Positions 15,548 through 25,499 of a DNA stretch of 64,000 nt are shown piece after piece. The position numbers and the translations under genes are program-made. The first letter of the stretch is position 1. Every line of letters begins with the position of its first letter. The notes under the pieces were generated by a model. The model ran no database searches, was not told the DNA's origin, and saw only the letters and a program-made list of their open reading frames with translations. The stretch is from Labrys monachus (GTDB taxonomy: Bacteria > Pseudomonadota > Alphaproteobacteria > Rhizobiales > Labraceae), in NCBI RefSeq assembly GCF_030814655.1, contig NZ_JAUSVK010000001.1, forward strand, positions 5,277,001-5,341,000. Direction: 5' to 3'.

Positions 15548-17653
15548 ATGAACAAGCCTCTCGGCCCGCTCCGCCGGGCATCCGCCTGCCCGCATGATTG
15601 TCCTTCGACCTGTGCCCTCGAGGTCGAGGTGCTCGATCGCAACACGATCGGGCGCGTCTATGGCGCGGCGGACAACAGCTACACCAAGGGCGTGATCTGC
15701 GCCAAGGTCGCCCGCTATGCCGAGCGTGTGCATCATCGCGACCGGCTGCTGCACCCCCTGCTGCGCACCGGACCGAAGGGGTCCGGGCAGTTCCGCCGCA
15801 TCGGATGGGACGAAGCGCTCGACCGCACCGCGGACGCCATGCTCGCAGCCGAGCGCGACCACGGCGCCGAGAGCGTATGGCCCTATTATTATGCGGGGAC
15901 GATGGGCCTCGTCATGCGCGACGGCATCAACCGCCTGCGCAACGTCAAGGGCTATTCCGGCCAGTATTCGACCATCTGCACGTCGCTGTCCTGGGCCGGC
16001 TACCTCGCCGGCCATGGCCGCATGACCGGCGTCGACCCGCGCGAAATGATCAAGTCCGACTGCATCGTGCTGTGGGGCACCAATGCGGTGGTGACGCAGG
16101 TCAACGTCATGACCCACGCGGCCCGCGCCCGCAAGGAGCGCGGCACGAAGATCGTGGCGGTCGATGTCTACGACAACGCCACCATGCAGCAGGCCGACAT
16201 CAAGGTCATCCTGCGCCCTGGCACGGACGGCGCCCTCGCCTGCGCCCTGATGCACATCCTGTTCCGCGACGGCCATGCCGACCGCGCCTATCTCGACAAG
16301 TTCGCCGATCATCCCCAGGCCTTCGAGGCCCACCTCGCCACGCGCACGCCCGAATGGGCCTCCGCCATCTGCGGCGTCCCGGCCTCGGAGATCGAGGCCC
16401 TCGCCCGGGTGCTGGGCGAGCGGCCGAGGACCTTCTTCCGCCTCGGCTACGGCTTTGCGCGCTCGCGCAACGGCGCCGCCTCCATGCATGCCGTCACCGC
16501 CATCCCGGTGGTGATGGGCGCCTGGCAGCATGAGGGCGGCGGCGCGCTGCATTCGAATTCCGGCATGTTCAACTGGCGCAAGACCCTGATCGAGGGGCTG
16601 GATGCGCGCGACCCCAAGGTGCGCCAGCTCGACCAGTCCCGCATCGGCCCCATCCTCACCGGCGACAGCGAGGCGCTGTGGCACGGCCCGCCGGTGAAGG
16701 CGATGCTGATCCAGAACACCAACCCGCTGTCGGTGGCGCCCGACCAGACGCTGGTCAAGCGCGGCTTCGCGAGAGAGGACCTCTTCACCGTCGTGCATGA
16801 GCAGGTGATGACCGACACTGCGCGGATGGCCGACATCATCCTGCCCGCCACCATGTTCGTCGAGCATGACGACGTCTACCAGGCCGGCGGCCAGCAGCAC
16901 ATCCTGCTCGGGCCGAAGCTGATCGAGCCGCCGGGCGAATGCCGCAACAATCATGAGGTCGTCGCCGCGGTGGCGGCTCGGGTCGGCGCCGAGCATCCGG
17001 CCTTCGCCCTGGAGCCGCGCGAGATCATCGACCGCACGCTGCAGGCCTCGAACCGCGGCACGCTGGCGCAGCTGGAGGAGCAGCGCTGGCTCGACGTGCA
17101 GCAGCCCTTCGCCAAGGCGCATTTCCTCGACGGTTTCGGCTGGCCCGACGGCAAGTTCCGCCTGAAGGCGAACTGGCCCAAGAACCCCTATCCTTCGCCG
17201 GCGAAATTCGGGCCGGTGCACGACATGCCGGAATTTCCGGATCACTGGGCCGCGGCGATCGAGAACGCCGACGACGCCTTTCCCTTCCGCCTGACCACCA
17301 GCCCGGCCCGCAACTTCCTCAATTCGAGCTTCACGGAAACGCCGACCTCGCTTGCCAAGGAGGATCGCCCCACGGTGCTGATCCATCCGGCCGATGCGAC
17401 CGCGCATGGCATCGCCGAGGGCGACAAGGTGGAACTCGCCAGCCCGCGCGGCGAAGTGCGTCTTCACGCCCGCCTCTTCGCCGGCCTGCGGCCCGGCGTG
17501 CTGGTCGCCGAATCGATCTGGCCGAATTCCTTCTACGAGGACGGCAGGGGCATCAACACGCTGACGGGGGCCGACGCCCCCGCGCCGGCGGGCGGCGGGG
17601 CGTTCCACGACAACAAGGTGGCCATCCGCCGGGTCGCCGAAACGGCGGCGTGA
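15548..17653 (+). CDS. molybdopterin-dependent oxidoreductase (Mo-bisMGD family)
   Basis: A 701-residue enzyme of the DMSO reductase superfamily. ATG 15548 is chosen because it follows AGGA and places the cluster motif at the usual N-terminal position. CPHDCPSTC at residues about 14-22, with GVICAK about 35 residues later, gives the four [4Fe-4S] cysteines. The core has GYSGQYSTICTSLSWAGYLAGHG, NAVVTQVN and IQNTNPLSVAP cofactor-binding segments, and the C-terminal MGD-cap domain runs from about residue 590. There is no Tat or Sec signal, so it is cytoplasmic. No electron-transfer subunit is adjacent and the substrate is unknown. The stop overlaps the YdeI-like gene. Confidence 0.85.
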   Translation: MNKPLGPLRRASACPHDCPSTCALEVEVLDRNTIGRVYGAADNSYTKGVICAKVARYAERVHHRDRLLHPLLRTGPKGSGQFRRIGWDEALDRTADAMLAAERDHGAESVWPYYYAGTMGLVMRDGINRLRNVKGYSGQYSTICTSLSWAGYLAGHGRMTGVDPREMIKSDCIVLWGTNAVVTQVNVMTHAARARKERGTKIVAVDVYDNATMQQADIKVILRPGTDGALACALMHILFRDGHADRAYLDKFADHPQAFEAHLATRTPEWASAICGVPASEIEALARVLGERPRTFFRLGYGFARSRNGAASMHAVTAIPVVMGAWQHEGGGALHSNSGMFNWRKTLIEGLDARDPKVRQLDQSRIGPILTGDSEALWHGPPVKAMLIQNTNPLSVAPDQTLVKRGFAREDLFTVVHEQVMTDTARMADIILPATMFVEHDDVYQAGGQQHILLGPKLIEPPGECRNNHEVVAAVAARVGAEHPAFALEPREIIDRTLQASNRGTLAQLEEQRWLDVQQPFAKAHFLDGFGWPDGKFRLKANWPKNPYPSPAKFGPVHDMPEFPDHWAAAIENADDAFPFRLTTSPARNFLNSSFTETPTSLAKEDRPTVLIHPADATAHGIAEGDKVELASPRGEVRLHARLFAGLRPGVLVAESIWPNSFYEDGRGINTLTGADAPAPAGGGAFHDNKVAIRRVAETAA

Positions 17654-18258
17654 ACGGCGTGGCCGCGACGAAAGCCGGCGTGCCCGTCGCCGCCTTCGCA
17701 AGCGGGGCGGAATGGGAGGCCTGGCTCGCCCCCCAGCCCGCCACCTCGCCGGGTGTCTGGATCAAATTCGCCAGGAAGGGCTCCGGCATCGCCTGCGTGA
17801 CCAGGCAGGAGGCCATCGACGCCGCCCTCTGCCATGGCTGGATAGACGGGCAGCTCGGCAGGTTCGACGAGAGCCACTTCCTCATCCGCTTCACGCCCCG
17901 GCGGCCGCGCAGCATCTGGTCGGCGATCAATCGCACGCGGGCGCTCGCCCTGATCGAGGAAGGCCGCATGCAGCCTCACGGCCTTGCGGAGATCGAGGGG
18001 GCCAGGGCGGACGGGCGCTGGGAGGCGGCCTATGCCTCGCAGAGCAAGGCCGGCATCCCCGACGACCTGCAGGCGGCGCTCGATGCCGACGAGGCAGCCA
18101 CGCGCTTCTTCGCCACGCTCGACGCCGCCAACCGCTACGCCATCCTCCACCGGCTGCACCAGGCGAAGAAGCCCGAGACCCGCGCCCGCAAGCTGCACGA
18201 TTTCATCGCCATGCTGGGCCGCGGCGAGATGATTCATCCTGCGAAGAAAAGACTATAA
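17650..18258 (+). CDS. YdeI/OmpD-associated family protein
   Basis: A 202-residue protein starting at GTG 17650, whose four-base GTGA overlap with the oxidoreductase stop implies translational coupling. Family marks are the WLAPQPATSPGVWIKFARKGSG segment, EAIDAALCHGWIDGQ, RFTPRRPRSIWSAINR and the helical C-terminus ending in lysines and arginines. YdeI-like proteins have been linked to envelope stress and peptide resistance in some bacteria, but the molecular role is unclear. Coupling to a molybdoenzyme is unusual and may be only local. Confidence 0.83.
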   Translation: MNGVAATKAGVPVAAFASGAEWEAWLAPQPATSPGVWIKFARKGSGIACVTRQEAIDAALCHGWIDGQLGRFDESHFLIRFTPRRPRSIWSAINRTRALALIEEGRMQPHGLAEIEGARADGRWEAAYASQSKAGIPDDLQAALDADEAATRFFATLDAANRYAILHRLHQAKKPETRARKLHDFIAMLGRGEMIHPAKKRL

Positions 18259-18302
18259 CACCCCGTATAAACAAAGAAATTCGCATGGATCGTGTCTTCC
18301 CG

Positions 18303-18393
18303 GGTGCGCGGACGTCCCGTCCGCATCCTGGAAACGCCAAGTGTGACGAAGGAGGCGGACGTTCCGCCCCCCGCTCCCGGGAGCCTATAGCGA
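18303..18393. repeat. REP-like palindromic element pair
   Basis: GCGGACGTCCCGTCCGC and, about 35 bases later, GGCGGACGTTCCGCC belong to the same repeat family as the element at 6268-6336. They fill much of the gap between the YdeI-like gene and the phoD-like gene and may act as a transcription or mRNA-stability hairpin. Confidence 0.65.
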
Positions 18394-18464
18394 TTCCAAG
18401 GTGACACGCCCCTGTCATCGAACGGTTCGATCCTGCACCAAGGATTCCCTTCAGGAGATTTCAG

Positions 18465-20042
18465 ATGCGCATCGCCGACAGGCCCCTGTCCCGCCGCCGC
18501 TTCCTGACCTCGAGCGCCACCGGCCTGCTCGGCGTCGCCGGCTCCCTCGGCATGCCCGGCCTTTCGCGTGCGGCGGACCGGCCGTCCGCCAGCGCCGGCC
18601 TCCAGTCCGGCGACGTGCAGCATGGCCGCGCCGTCTTCTGGTCGCGCACCGACCGGCCGGCCAATGCGATCTTCGAATGGTCGACCACCGAGAGCTTCAA
18701 GACGGCGAACCGGCTGCCGGCCGTCGCCGCCCTGCCGGAGACCGACTACACCGCGAAGATCCTGGCCCACGGCCTGCCGGCCGACCAGGAGATCTTCTAC
18801 CGCGTCCGCTTCCAGGATCTCGGCGACATCCATGTCGAGAGCGAGCCCGTGGTCGGCCATCTGCGCTCGGCCCCCGCCGGGCTGCGCAACGTCTCCTTCG
18901 TGTGGTCGGGCGACACGGTTGGCCAGGGCTGGGGCATCGATCTCGATCGCGGCGGCATGAGGATCTATTCGGCGATGCTCAAGCACGACCCGGACTTCTT
19001 CATCCACTCCGGCGACAACATCTATGCCGACGGCGTGCTCAAGGCCGAAAGCAAGCTCCCCGACGGCTCGACCTGGAAGAACATCGTCACGCCTGAAAAG
19101 TCCAAGGTGGCGGAGACGCTCGACGAGTTCCGCGGCCAGTACAAATACAATCTGCTCGATGCGAATTTCCAGGCGCTGTACCGGCAGGTGCCGGTCTTCA
19201 CCCAATGGGACGACCATGAGGTGATGAACAACTGGTCGTCGTCCAAGGACCTCCGCCACGACGACCGCTACAAGGAAAAGTCGATCGAGCTGCTGGCCGC
19301 CCGCGCCGCCCAGGCCTTCCACGAATATATGCCGATCGCCACCACCCTCGCCGAGCCCGCCCGCGTCTACCGCAAGATCGCCTATGGGCCGCTGCTCGAC
19401 GTCTTCATGCTCGACATGCGCACCTATCGCGGCCCGAACGGCGACAATCTGCAGGCGGTGGAAGGCGGCGAGGCGGCCTTTCTCGGCGCCGAGCAGCTCG
19501 CCTGGCTGAAACGCGAGCTCTCGACCTCGCGGGCGACCTGGAAGGTCATCGCCGCCGACATGCCTTTGTCGCTGGTGGTGTGGGACGACGCCGACCGCAA
19601 GAAGGGCTTCGAGGCGGTCTCCAACAACGACAACGGCAAGCCCCTCGGCCGCGAGCTCGAATTCGCCGATCTCCTGCGCTTCATCAAGGCGGCGGGCGTG
19701 AAGAACACGGTCTGGCTGACGGCGGACGTCCACTACACCGCCGCCCATTATTACAATCCCGACAAGGCTGCCTTCCAGGATTTCGAGCCGTTCTGGGAGT
19801 TCGTTTCCGGCCCGCTCAATGCCGGCACCTTCGGCCCCAACGATCTCGACAGGACCTTCGGCCCGGAGCTGCGCTACATCAAGGCGCCGGATGCCGGCCA
19901 GGCCAATCTGTCGCCCGCCGCCGGCCTGCAGTTTTTCGGCCACGTCGCCATCGCCGCCGACACGCGGGTGATGACGGTGACGCTGCGCGACGCGGCCGAC
20001 CATGCGCTGTGGTCGACCGACATCGAGCCGAAGCTGGGGTAG
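18465..20042 (+). CDS. phoD: alkaline phosphatase D family protein, Tat-exported
   Basis: A 525-residue periplasmic phosphodiesterase/phosphatase. The N-terminus SRRRFLTSS followed by a weakly hydrophobic stretch and an A-x-A-type end near residue 37 is a Tat signal, as expected for an enzyme that folds with iron and calcium in the cytoplasm. A PhoD N-terminal beta domain is followed by the metallophosphatase core, with HSGDNIYADG, FTQWDDHEVMNNW, RTYRG and LTADVHYTAAHYYNP carrying likely metal ligands. ATG 18465 follows CAGGAG. No Pho box was recognised. PhoD enzymes release phosphate from phosphodiesters and teichoic-like polymers. Confidence 0.87.
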   Translation: MRIADRPLSRRRFLTSSATGLLGVAGSLGMPGLSRAADRPSASAGLQSGDVQHGRAVFWSRTDRPANAIFEWSTTESFKTANRLPAVAALPETDYTAKILAHGLPADQEIFYRVRFQDLGDIHVESEPVVGHLRSAPAGLRNVSFVWSGDTVGQGWGIDLDRGGMRIYSAMLKHDPDFFIHSGDNIYADGVLKAESKLPDGSTWKNIVTPEKSKVAETLDEFRGQYKYNLLDANFQALYRQVPVFTQWDDHEVMNNWSSSKDLRHDDRYKEKSIELLAARAAQAFHEYMPIATTLAEPARVYRKIAYGPLLDVFMLDMRTYRGPNGDNLQAVEGGEAAFLGAEQLAWLKRELSTSRATWKVIAADMPLSLVVWDDADRKKGFEAVSNNDNGKPLGRELEFADLLRFIKAAGVKNTVWLTADVHYTAAHYYNPDKAAFQDFEPFWEFVSGPLNAGTFGPNDLDRTFGPELRYIKAPDAGQANLSPAAGLQFFGHVAIAADTRVMTVTLRDAADHALWSTDIEPKLG

Positions 20043-20126
20043 TCGCCGGGCGAAGTGCCAAAGGTCACCGTCTGCCTTCTCCCGAACGGGGAGAGGGCCG
20101 CGTCGCCTCGCCGCGAGGCGAGGAGC

Positions 20127-21572
20127 TTACCGGCCGGACAGATCGAGGGACTGTCCGTTGACCGAAAGCCGGCTGGCGGGAAGATCGAGGCTGATATCCC
20201 AGCTCAGCCGGCCGTCCGGCGTCGGCTTCGCCATGCCCTTCATCATGGCCAGAACCAGCGCGATTTTGGGAGGCACCTTGGCCGTATTCAGCGCCCGGAG
20301 CGCCGCATCGAACCCGCCCGCCGAGAGGGTCGCGCTTGCCCGCATCGCGGTGTCCAGGCGGGCGGAGCCGCTCCCCTGAACATCGTACAGGGGTGCCCTG
20401 ATGGAGAGGTTCGAGGCGAGGCTGCCGGACCCGTTCAGAAGGAAGGCCAAGCCGGACGTGTCGAGCCACATCGCCGCCTCCTCCTCGGTTTCCTGTTGAA
20501 GAAACGTGCCCACCCAACCGGCAAGATCGACATTGGCCATCGACAGCTTCACGTCGGCATCGGAGGGAAAAAGCGCTATCGGCCGATCGGACTGGCCGTT
20601 CGGGAAAAGGCTGGCGCCCGCCATGACGAGAGTCGCCTCGCCACCCGAGCGCGGAGCGACACCAGACAGGGTCTGCGTGAAGGCGTAGCTCGGCACCTTC
20701 GCCGTCAGATCTGAGAGCGACAAACGGCTGTCCTGCACCGTCGATTCGAACTTGAATGCCGACCACAAGGGGAGAGCATCGCTGATTTTCTTCTTCAGGA
20801 CATCGAAAGTGGGGTGCGGAGCGCCCATGGTCGTGACGTGAACGGTCTTGTAGAGCTCGGCAATCTGCCCGGCCTTCGCCTGAAACAGGCTCATTTTGTA
20901 ATGCGCTTCCCCGGTCTGCAATCGCGCCGATATGCTGGGAACAGGGCCGCTCTCGTCGATGAAGTCCTCCACCAGGCTCGAATCCTTGAGCTCGAACACG
21001 ATGTCGGCGGTGTCGTCGGCGGCCGCCTTCCCCTGCCAGGTCAAGGAACCGCCACGGATATCGTAGTGCTTGGGATCGAGTGCGTCGTTTGTCAGCGCAA
21101 CCCTCGCGCATGTCAGCTCCAAGGTCGACAGAAAAAGGCGCGTCGGATTGAAGACGCCCCGCGCCCCGCAATTCTCCAGCCGTTCGATCGCAGGCGCCGC
21201 GCTCTCGCTTTTTGCCGCCGTGTAGGACAGCGTATCGGAGGTAAAGCGATAGGTGCCGTCGTCCGCCGGGGACAGATGAAGCGTCATCTTCGGGAAGGGG
21301 CGGCCTCTTTCTCCCGGCAGCACCGCCGTATCGACGATGAAGTCGTAGTGGTCCCCGATCGGCACGATGCGAAACAGACCACGCGTGAAAAGGCGCGGAT
21401 CCGAACGGCTTTCGATCGAATGCCGAAGCTTGTCGGCGCCCTCCTGCGTCGCGGGCCCGGCCGCGGCCGAACCAGCGACGCACGACGCCAGACAGGCCGC
21501 ACTCAACGAAAAGCTCCGTCCCGATCGACGGACGAGCCGCGGCGCCCATCCCCAAAAGCCCCCTGCAGACAT
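20127..21572 (-). CDS. secreted protein of unknown function, paralogue 1
   Basis: A 481-residue protein with start at ATG 21572, six bases after an AGGGGGA ribosome site. A Sec signal peptide covers about residues 1-38 and the mature part probably begins near GPATQEGADKL. The body has many short beta strands, the motif DDGTYRFTSDTLSY, and a C-terminal DGRLSWDISLDLPASRLSVNGQSLDL. The next gene upstream encodes a clear paralogue with the same landmarks in the same order. No catalytic motif is visible. It may be a periplasmic or outer-membrane-associated beta-rich protein; no family name was recognised. Confidence 0.72.
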   Translation of the reverse strand: MSAGGFWGWAPRLVRRSGRSFSLSAACLASCVAGSAAAGPATQEGADKLRHSIESRSDPRLFTRGLFRIVPIGDHYDFIVDTAVLPGERGRPFPKMTLHLSPADDGTYRFTSDTLSYTAAKSESAAPAIERLENCGARGVFNPTRLFLSTLELTCARVALTNDALDPKHYDIRGGSLTWQGKAAADDTADIVFELKDSSLVEDFIDESGPVPSISARLQTGEAHYKMSLFQAKAGQIAELYKTVHVTTMGAPHPTFDVLKKKISDALPLWSAFKFESTVQDSRLSLSDLTAKVPSYAFTQTLSGVAPRSGGEATLVMAGASLFPNGQSDRPIALFPSDADVKLSMANVDLAGWVGTFLQQETEEEAAMWLDTSGLAFLLNGSGSLASNLSIRAPLYDVQGSGSARLDTAMRASATLSAGGFDAALRALNTAKVPPKIALVLAMMKGMAKPTPDGRLSWDISLDLPASRLSVNGQSLDLSGR

Positions 21573-21673
21573 CAGTTCCCCCTTTGTTCCCAGGAGCAAC
21601 TGAATACCACAGGCCCGGGCGTTTGCAATCCAGGGCAAACGCCGGCTGCAAAAAAACCGATCGGGCGAGCGCC

Positions 21674-23146
21674 CTATTTCTTCGGCAGGTTGAAGACCTG
21701 GCCGTTCACGCTCACCTTCTTGGCGGGCACGTCGACGGCGAGGTCCCAGGTCAGGCGTCCGTCGGGGCCGGCTTTCGCCAGCCCCTTCATCAGCGCGAAG
21801 CCGAGCAGCATCGAGCGGGTGTCCTTGGTGGCGAACTTGTTGGCCGCCGACATGATCGCATCGAAGCCGGTGGCCGAGACCATCGCCGTCCCCTGCATCT
21901 TCGGGTCGATCGGCGCCTCGCCATGGCCCTCGACATCATAGGACGGCGCGGTGACGCTGGCATTGCCGGCGACGCTCGCCTTGCCGTTCAGCAGGAGGGC
22001 GGGAAGGGTGTCCTTGAGCTTGGACGGGCCGTCGTCCGGGGCCTCCAGCACGGCATCCGCCATCGCCGCGAGGTCGACATCGGCGACCTTCAGGCCGATG
22101 GCGGCCTTCGAGGGCAGGATCCCCCTGAACCAGTCCGGCGTTTCCCCGCCCGAGAATTCGACGCCCGACACGTCGAAGTCCAGGCCGTAATGGGCATCCT
22201 TGACCACGCCCGACAGCGTGTGCTTCTCGCCGTAATGGCCGATCTTCACCGCCATGCCCGGGATTTCCACGCCGATATCCTCGATGCCCATCTCGGTGTG
22301 CAGCGTGTCCCACAGCGGCAGGGCGGCCCTGACTTTCGCGCGCACATCGCTCGTCGGGGGCTCCTTGTCGCCCTTGTCGCCGGCGGCGATCCACAGGCTG
22401 ACGAGATCGCCGATTTCCCGGGCCCGGACATGGTCCAGGCTCACCGCGTAATGGATGCTGCCGATGCTGAAGCGATTGCCGGCGTCCGGCCCGGCGCTGC
22501 CCTTGTCGGCGAAGGTGCCCGCTATGTCCGGCAGTTCGAGCGACATGGTGATATCGGCCGTGCCGTCGTCGGCGGGCTTGCCGGTCCATTGCAGCGAGGC
22601 CTTGCCGATGTCGAGATCCATGGGATCGCCCGGCGAGCGGTCCTTCACGGCGATCCCGTCGCAGCGGGCCGTCAGCGTCGACAGATACAGCGCATCGGGA
22701 TTGAAGCGGCCCTCGGCGGTGCAATTGTCGACGCGCCCCGAGGAGGAGGATTGGCCGGCATCGCTCCCCGCCGGCGCGGCGCTGTCGAAGGAGACGGGGT
22801 CGGAGGTGAAGGCATAGCTGCCGTCGTCGGCGGGCGTCACATGCAGCGTCACCGCAGGCAGGGCCGGCTGCGGCTCGTCCGGCTTGCGGGGCGCCTTGTC
22901 CGGGTCGAGGATGAAATCATAGCTGTCCCCGCTCGGGACGATGGTCAGAACGCCCTTGTCGAAGATCTCGCTGCCGAGATGCTTCTGCAGGGTCGCCTGG
23001 AGATCACGCGCGCCCTCCTCGGTCGCCGGCGCGGCCCGTGCCGGCACGGCCAGCCCCAGCCCCAGGACCGTCGTGGCGAGCAGGCTCAGCCGGCGCGGCT
23101 CCATGCCGGCACGGCCGGCCCGATGAACGAGATGCAGGATGGACAT
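21674..23146 (-). CDS. secreted protein of unknown function, paralogue 2
   Basis: A 490-residue protein starting at ATG 23146 (GGAG about 10 bases upstream). The signal peptide ends near AVPARA, with mature APATEEGARDL. It shares with the downstream gene DDGSYAFTSDPVSFDS, a KVADVDLAAMADAVL segment, and the ending DGRLTWDLAVDVPAKKVSVNGQVF. Two cysteines flank the GRFNPDALYLSTL segment and could form a disulfide, as the equivalent pair in the paralogue might. The 101-base gap between the genes suggests one transcription unit formed by tandem duplication. Function unknown. Confidence 0.72.
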   Translation of the reverse strand: MSILHLVHRAGRAGMEPRRLSLLATTVLGLGLAVPARAAPATEEGARDLQATLQKHLGSEIFDKGVLTIVPSGDSYDFILDPDKAPRKPDEPQPALPAVTLHVTPADDGSYAFTSDPVSFDSAAPAGSDAGQSSSSGRVDNCTAEGRFNPDALYLSTLTARCDGIAVKDRSPGDPMDLDIGKASLQWTGKPADDGTADITMSLELPDIAGTFADKGSAGPDAGNRFSIGSIHYAVSLDHVRAREIGDLVSLWIAAGDKGDKEPPTSDVRAKVRAALPLWDTLHTEMGIEDIGVEIPGMAVKIGHYGEKHTLSGVVKDAHYGLDFDVSGVEFSGGETPDWFRGILPSKAAIGLKVADVDLAAMADAVLEAPDDGPSKLKDTLPALLLNGKASVAGNASVTAPSYDVEGHGEAPIDPKMQGTAMVSATGFDAIMSAANKFATKDTRSMLLGFALMKGLAKAGPDGRLTWDLAVDVPAKKVSVNGQVFNLPKK

Positions 23147-23261
23147 AGGCGCTCCAGTTTCAGCCGTGACGATGGGTACCCGAGCTAGATCCGTTGTCTT
23201 GGCGTATTTTTTGGGTCGAAAAGCCGGCTTTTCTGGAAAATGCTTCAGGGGATGGCCGGCC

Positions 23262-23729
23262 TCACCGGCGCTTCGGCGCCGCCTCCTGCGCTGCGGGAGC
23301 CGAGCGTCCCGTCACGGCGAACAGGAGGCCCAGCAGGAGGAAGAGCCCGCCCAGCGTCCCCTCCAGGGTGGCGATGAACCAGCGTCCGGCGAAGCCGCCG
23401 ATCGCCGCGTCCTGCGGGTCGGCGGGATCGTAGAGGACGGTCACGGCATCGCCGGCATGCCAGGGCGAGGCCTGCGTGAAATTGGTGAAGCGGACGATAT
23501 TGCCGTCCCTGGTCGCGAACTGGACGACCGGATAGTGATTGACGTCGACGATGCTGCCGGTCGCCTCCGCCGTGCGCGGGCTGCTCGTTTCCGCATGGAT
23601 CGACAGGCCGCAGGCGACCACACCGCCAAGGCCGATCGCCATGCAGACGATGCCAATGAACCGCAGGGCGGCGGGGCCGCGCAGGCGCCGCGCGTCGGGT
23701 CGGGCCTGTTCCGGCCGCCGCCTCAACAA
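23262..23729 (-). CDS. DUF3592 membrane protein
   Basis: A 155-residue protein with two transmembrane helices, at about 24-44 (FIGIVCMAIGLGGVVACGL) and 126-144 (LEGTLGGLFLLLGLLFAVTG), enclosing a beta-rich domain. That domain has GSIVDVNHYPVVQFATRDGNIVRFTN and VTVLYDPADPQDA, the DUF3592 signature (a 'vxYdPxdP' turn). The likely topology puts the domain outside the cytoplasm. Function is unknown for the family. The gene follows purN on the same strand after a 49-base gap but is unlikely to be functionally linked. Confidence 0.72.
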   Translation of the reverse strand: MLRRRPEQARPDARRLRGPAALRFIGIVCMAIGLGGVVACGLSIHAETSSPRTAEATGSIVDVNHYPVVQFATRDGNIVRFTNFTQASPWHAGDAVTVLYDPADPQDAAIGGFAGRWFIATLEGTLGGLFLLLGLLFAVTGRSAPAAQEAAPKRR

Positions 23730-23778
23730 GCCTGCTCCCGAAGGCGGCCTGCCGGGCCGGATCGCGAGGGCGCCGCCG

Positions 23779-24414
23779 TCAGTCGCAATAGACCAGATCC
23801 TCCCGGCCGATCTCGACGCGGCCGCTCACGATCGGCGCCTCGCCGCGCACGACGCGCGCCAGTGCCGCCGGATAGAGCCTGTGCTCGGCCCGCAGCACGC
23901 GGGCGCCGAGGTCGGCGGCGCTGTCGCCCGCCAGCACCGGCACCACGGCCTGCGCGATGATCGGGCCCTCGTCCATGCCGGGCGTGACATAATGCACCGT
24001 GCAGCCATGCACGCGCACGCCGGCCTCCAGCGCCCGCTCATGCGTCGCCAGGCCGGGAAAGGACGGCAGCAGCGCCGGATGGATGTTGATCATGCGGCCG
24101 GCCCAGCGGTCGACGAAGGCCGCCGTCATCAGCCGCATGAAGCCGGCGAGCGCCACGACGTCGACGACGTGCTCCTCCAGCCGCGCCTCGAGCGCCGCCT
24201 CGAAATCCGAGCGGCTGGCGAAGGCCTTGTGGTCGATCGCCTCGGCGGCGATGCCGGCCTCCCGGGCGCGCAACAGGCCGGGCGCGCCGGGACGATTGGA
24301 GAGAACGACAGCGATCTCCGCGGGATAGGCGGGTTTCCTCGCGGACTCGATGAGCGCCGTCATGTTGGAGCCGCGCCCGGAAATCAGGATGGCGACGCGC
24401 TTGCGCCCCCTCAT
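23779..24414 (-). CDS. purN: phosphoribosylglycinamide formyltransferase
   Basis: A 211-residue enzyme that transfers a formyl group from 10-formyl-tetrahydrofolate to GAR in purine synthesis. It has the N-terminal [14 protein letters not shown] phosphate-binding loop. [12 protein letters not shown] contains the catalytic Asn and His, and [13 protein letters not shown] the catalytic Asp. The start is ATG 24414, overlapping the purM stop by four bases (ATGA). A much longer upstream frame exists but is purM read in another frame. Confidence 0.95.
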   Translation of the reverse strand: MRGRKRVAILISGRGSNMTALIESARKPAYPAEIAVVLSNRPGAPGLLRAREAGIAAEAIDHKAFASRSDFEAALEARLEEHVVDVVALAGFMRLMTAAFVDRWAGRMINIHPALLPSFPGLATHERALEAGVRVHGCTVHYVTPGMDEGPIIAQAVVPVLAGDSAADLGARVLRAEHRLYPAALARVVRGEAPIVSGRVEIGREDLVYCD

Positions 24415-25499
24415 AGCGCGAGGGAGCCGCGATAGGTGACGCGCTCGGCGCCCTGCTGCGGCACGATCGTGCCGAGCCGGATGGCGGGCAGGCCCGTCTC
24501 GGCCAGGGCGGCCTCGACCAGCGAGGCCTCGTCGGGCCCGACCACCACGATCATGCCGATGCCGCAATTGAAGGTGCGCAGCATCTCGTTGGCCTCGACG
24601 CCGCCGGTGCGCGCCAGCCAGCCGAACACCGGCGGCGGCGATACCGCGTCGAGATCGATGGCGGCGCCCGTCCCCTCCGGCAGCACGCGCGGAATATTGT
24701 CGGGAAAGCCGCCGCCGGTGATATGGGCGAGCGCCTTGATGGCGGTGCCGGTGGCCTTGAGGGCGGCGAGCAGCGGCTTCACATAGATCTTCGTCGGCGT
24801 CAGCAGCGCCTCGCCGAGGCTGCGTCCGGACGCGAACGGGGCCGGCGCATCCCAGGCGAGGCCGGAGAGGCCGACGATACGGCGCACCAGCGAATAGCCG
24901 TTGGAATGCACGCCCGAGGAGGCGAGGCCGAGGATGACGTCGCCGGCCGCAACGGTGCGCCGCGGCAGGATGGCGTCGCGCTCCACCGCGCCGACCGCAA
25001 AGCCCGCGAGGTCGTAGTCGCCATCGGCATACATGCCGGGCATCTCGGCCGTCTCGCCGCCGATCAGGGCGCAGCCCGCATCCCTGCAGCCCTCGGCGAT
25101 GCCCTTGACGATGGCGACGCCCTGCCCCGGCGCGAGCTTGCCGGTGGCGAAATAATCGAGGAAGAACAGCGGCTCGGCGCCCTGCACCACGAGGTCGTTC
25201 ACCGACATCGCCACGAGGTCGATGCCGACGGTGTCGTGGATGCCGGTCTCGATGGCGACCTTGAGCTTGGTGCCGACGCCGTCATTGGCGGCGACCAGCA
25301 CCGGATCCCTGAAGCCGCAGGCCTTGAGGTCGAACAGCCCGCCGAAGCCGCCGATCTCGGCATCGGCGCCGACGCGGCGGGTGGCCCGCACCAGCGGCTT
25401 GATCGCCTCCACCATGGCGTTGCCCGCGTCGATGTCGACGCCGGCATCGGCATAGGTGAGGGCATTCTTCGGCGGGGCGATGTTCGATGGCGTGTTCAT
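24411..25499 (-). CDS. purM: phosphoribosylformylglycinamidine cyclo-ligase (AIR synthetase)
   Basis: A 362-residue ATP-dependent enzyme making aminoimidazole ribonucleotide. It shows [12 protein letters not shown] near the N-terminus, GVGTKLKVA, the FFLDYFATG strand, [11 protein letters not shown], and the late [13 protein letters not shown]. These belong to the PurM-like N- and C-terminal domains shared with ThiL and SelD. It overlaps purN at its end and the agmatinase gene at its start, each by four bases, so the three genes are probably translated in series. Confidence 0.96.
   Translation of the reverse strand: MNTPSNIAPPKNALTYADAGVDIDAGNAMVEAIKPLVRATRRVGADAEIGGFGGLFDLKACGFRDPVLVAANDGVGTKLKVAIETGIHDTVGIDLVAMSVNDLVVQGAEPLFFLDYFATGKLAPGQGVAIVKGIAEGCRDAGCALIGGETAEMPGMYADGDYDLAGFAVGAVERDAILPRRTVAAGDVILGLASSGVHSNGYSLVRRIVGLSGLAWDAPAPFASGRSLGEALLTPTKIYVKPLLAALKATGTAIKALAHITGGGFPDNIPRVLPEGTGAAIDLDAVSPPPVFGWLARTGGVEANEMLRTFNCGIGMIVVVGPDEASLVEAALAETGLPAIRLGTIVPQQGAERVTYRGSLAL

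Noticed and set aside
15410-17701. A 763-codon minus-strand frame opposite the molybdoenzyme
   Set aside because: Complete overlap with a gene carrying all cofactor motifs; composition is that of a shadow frame.
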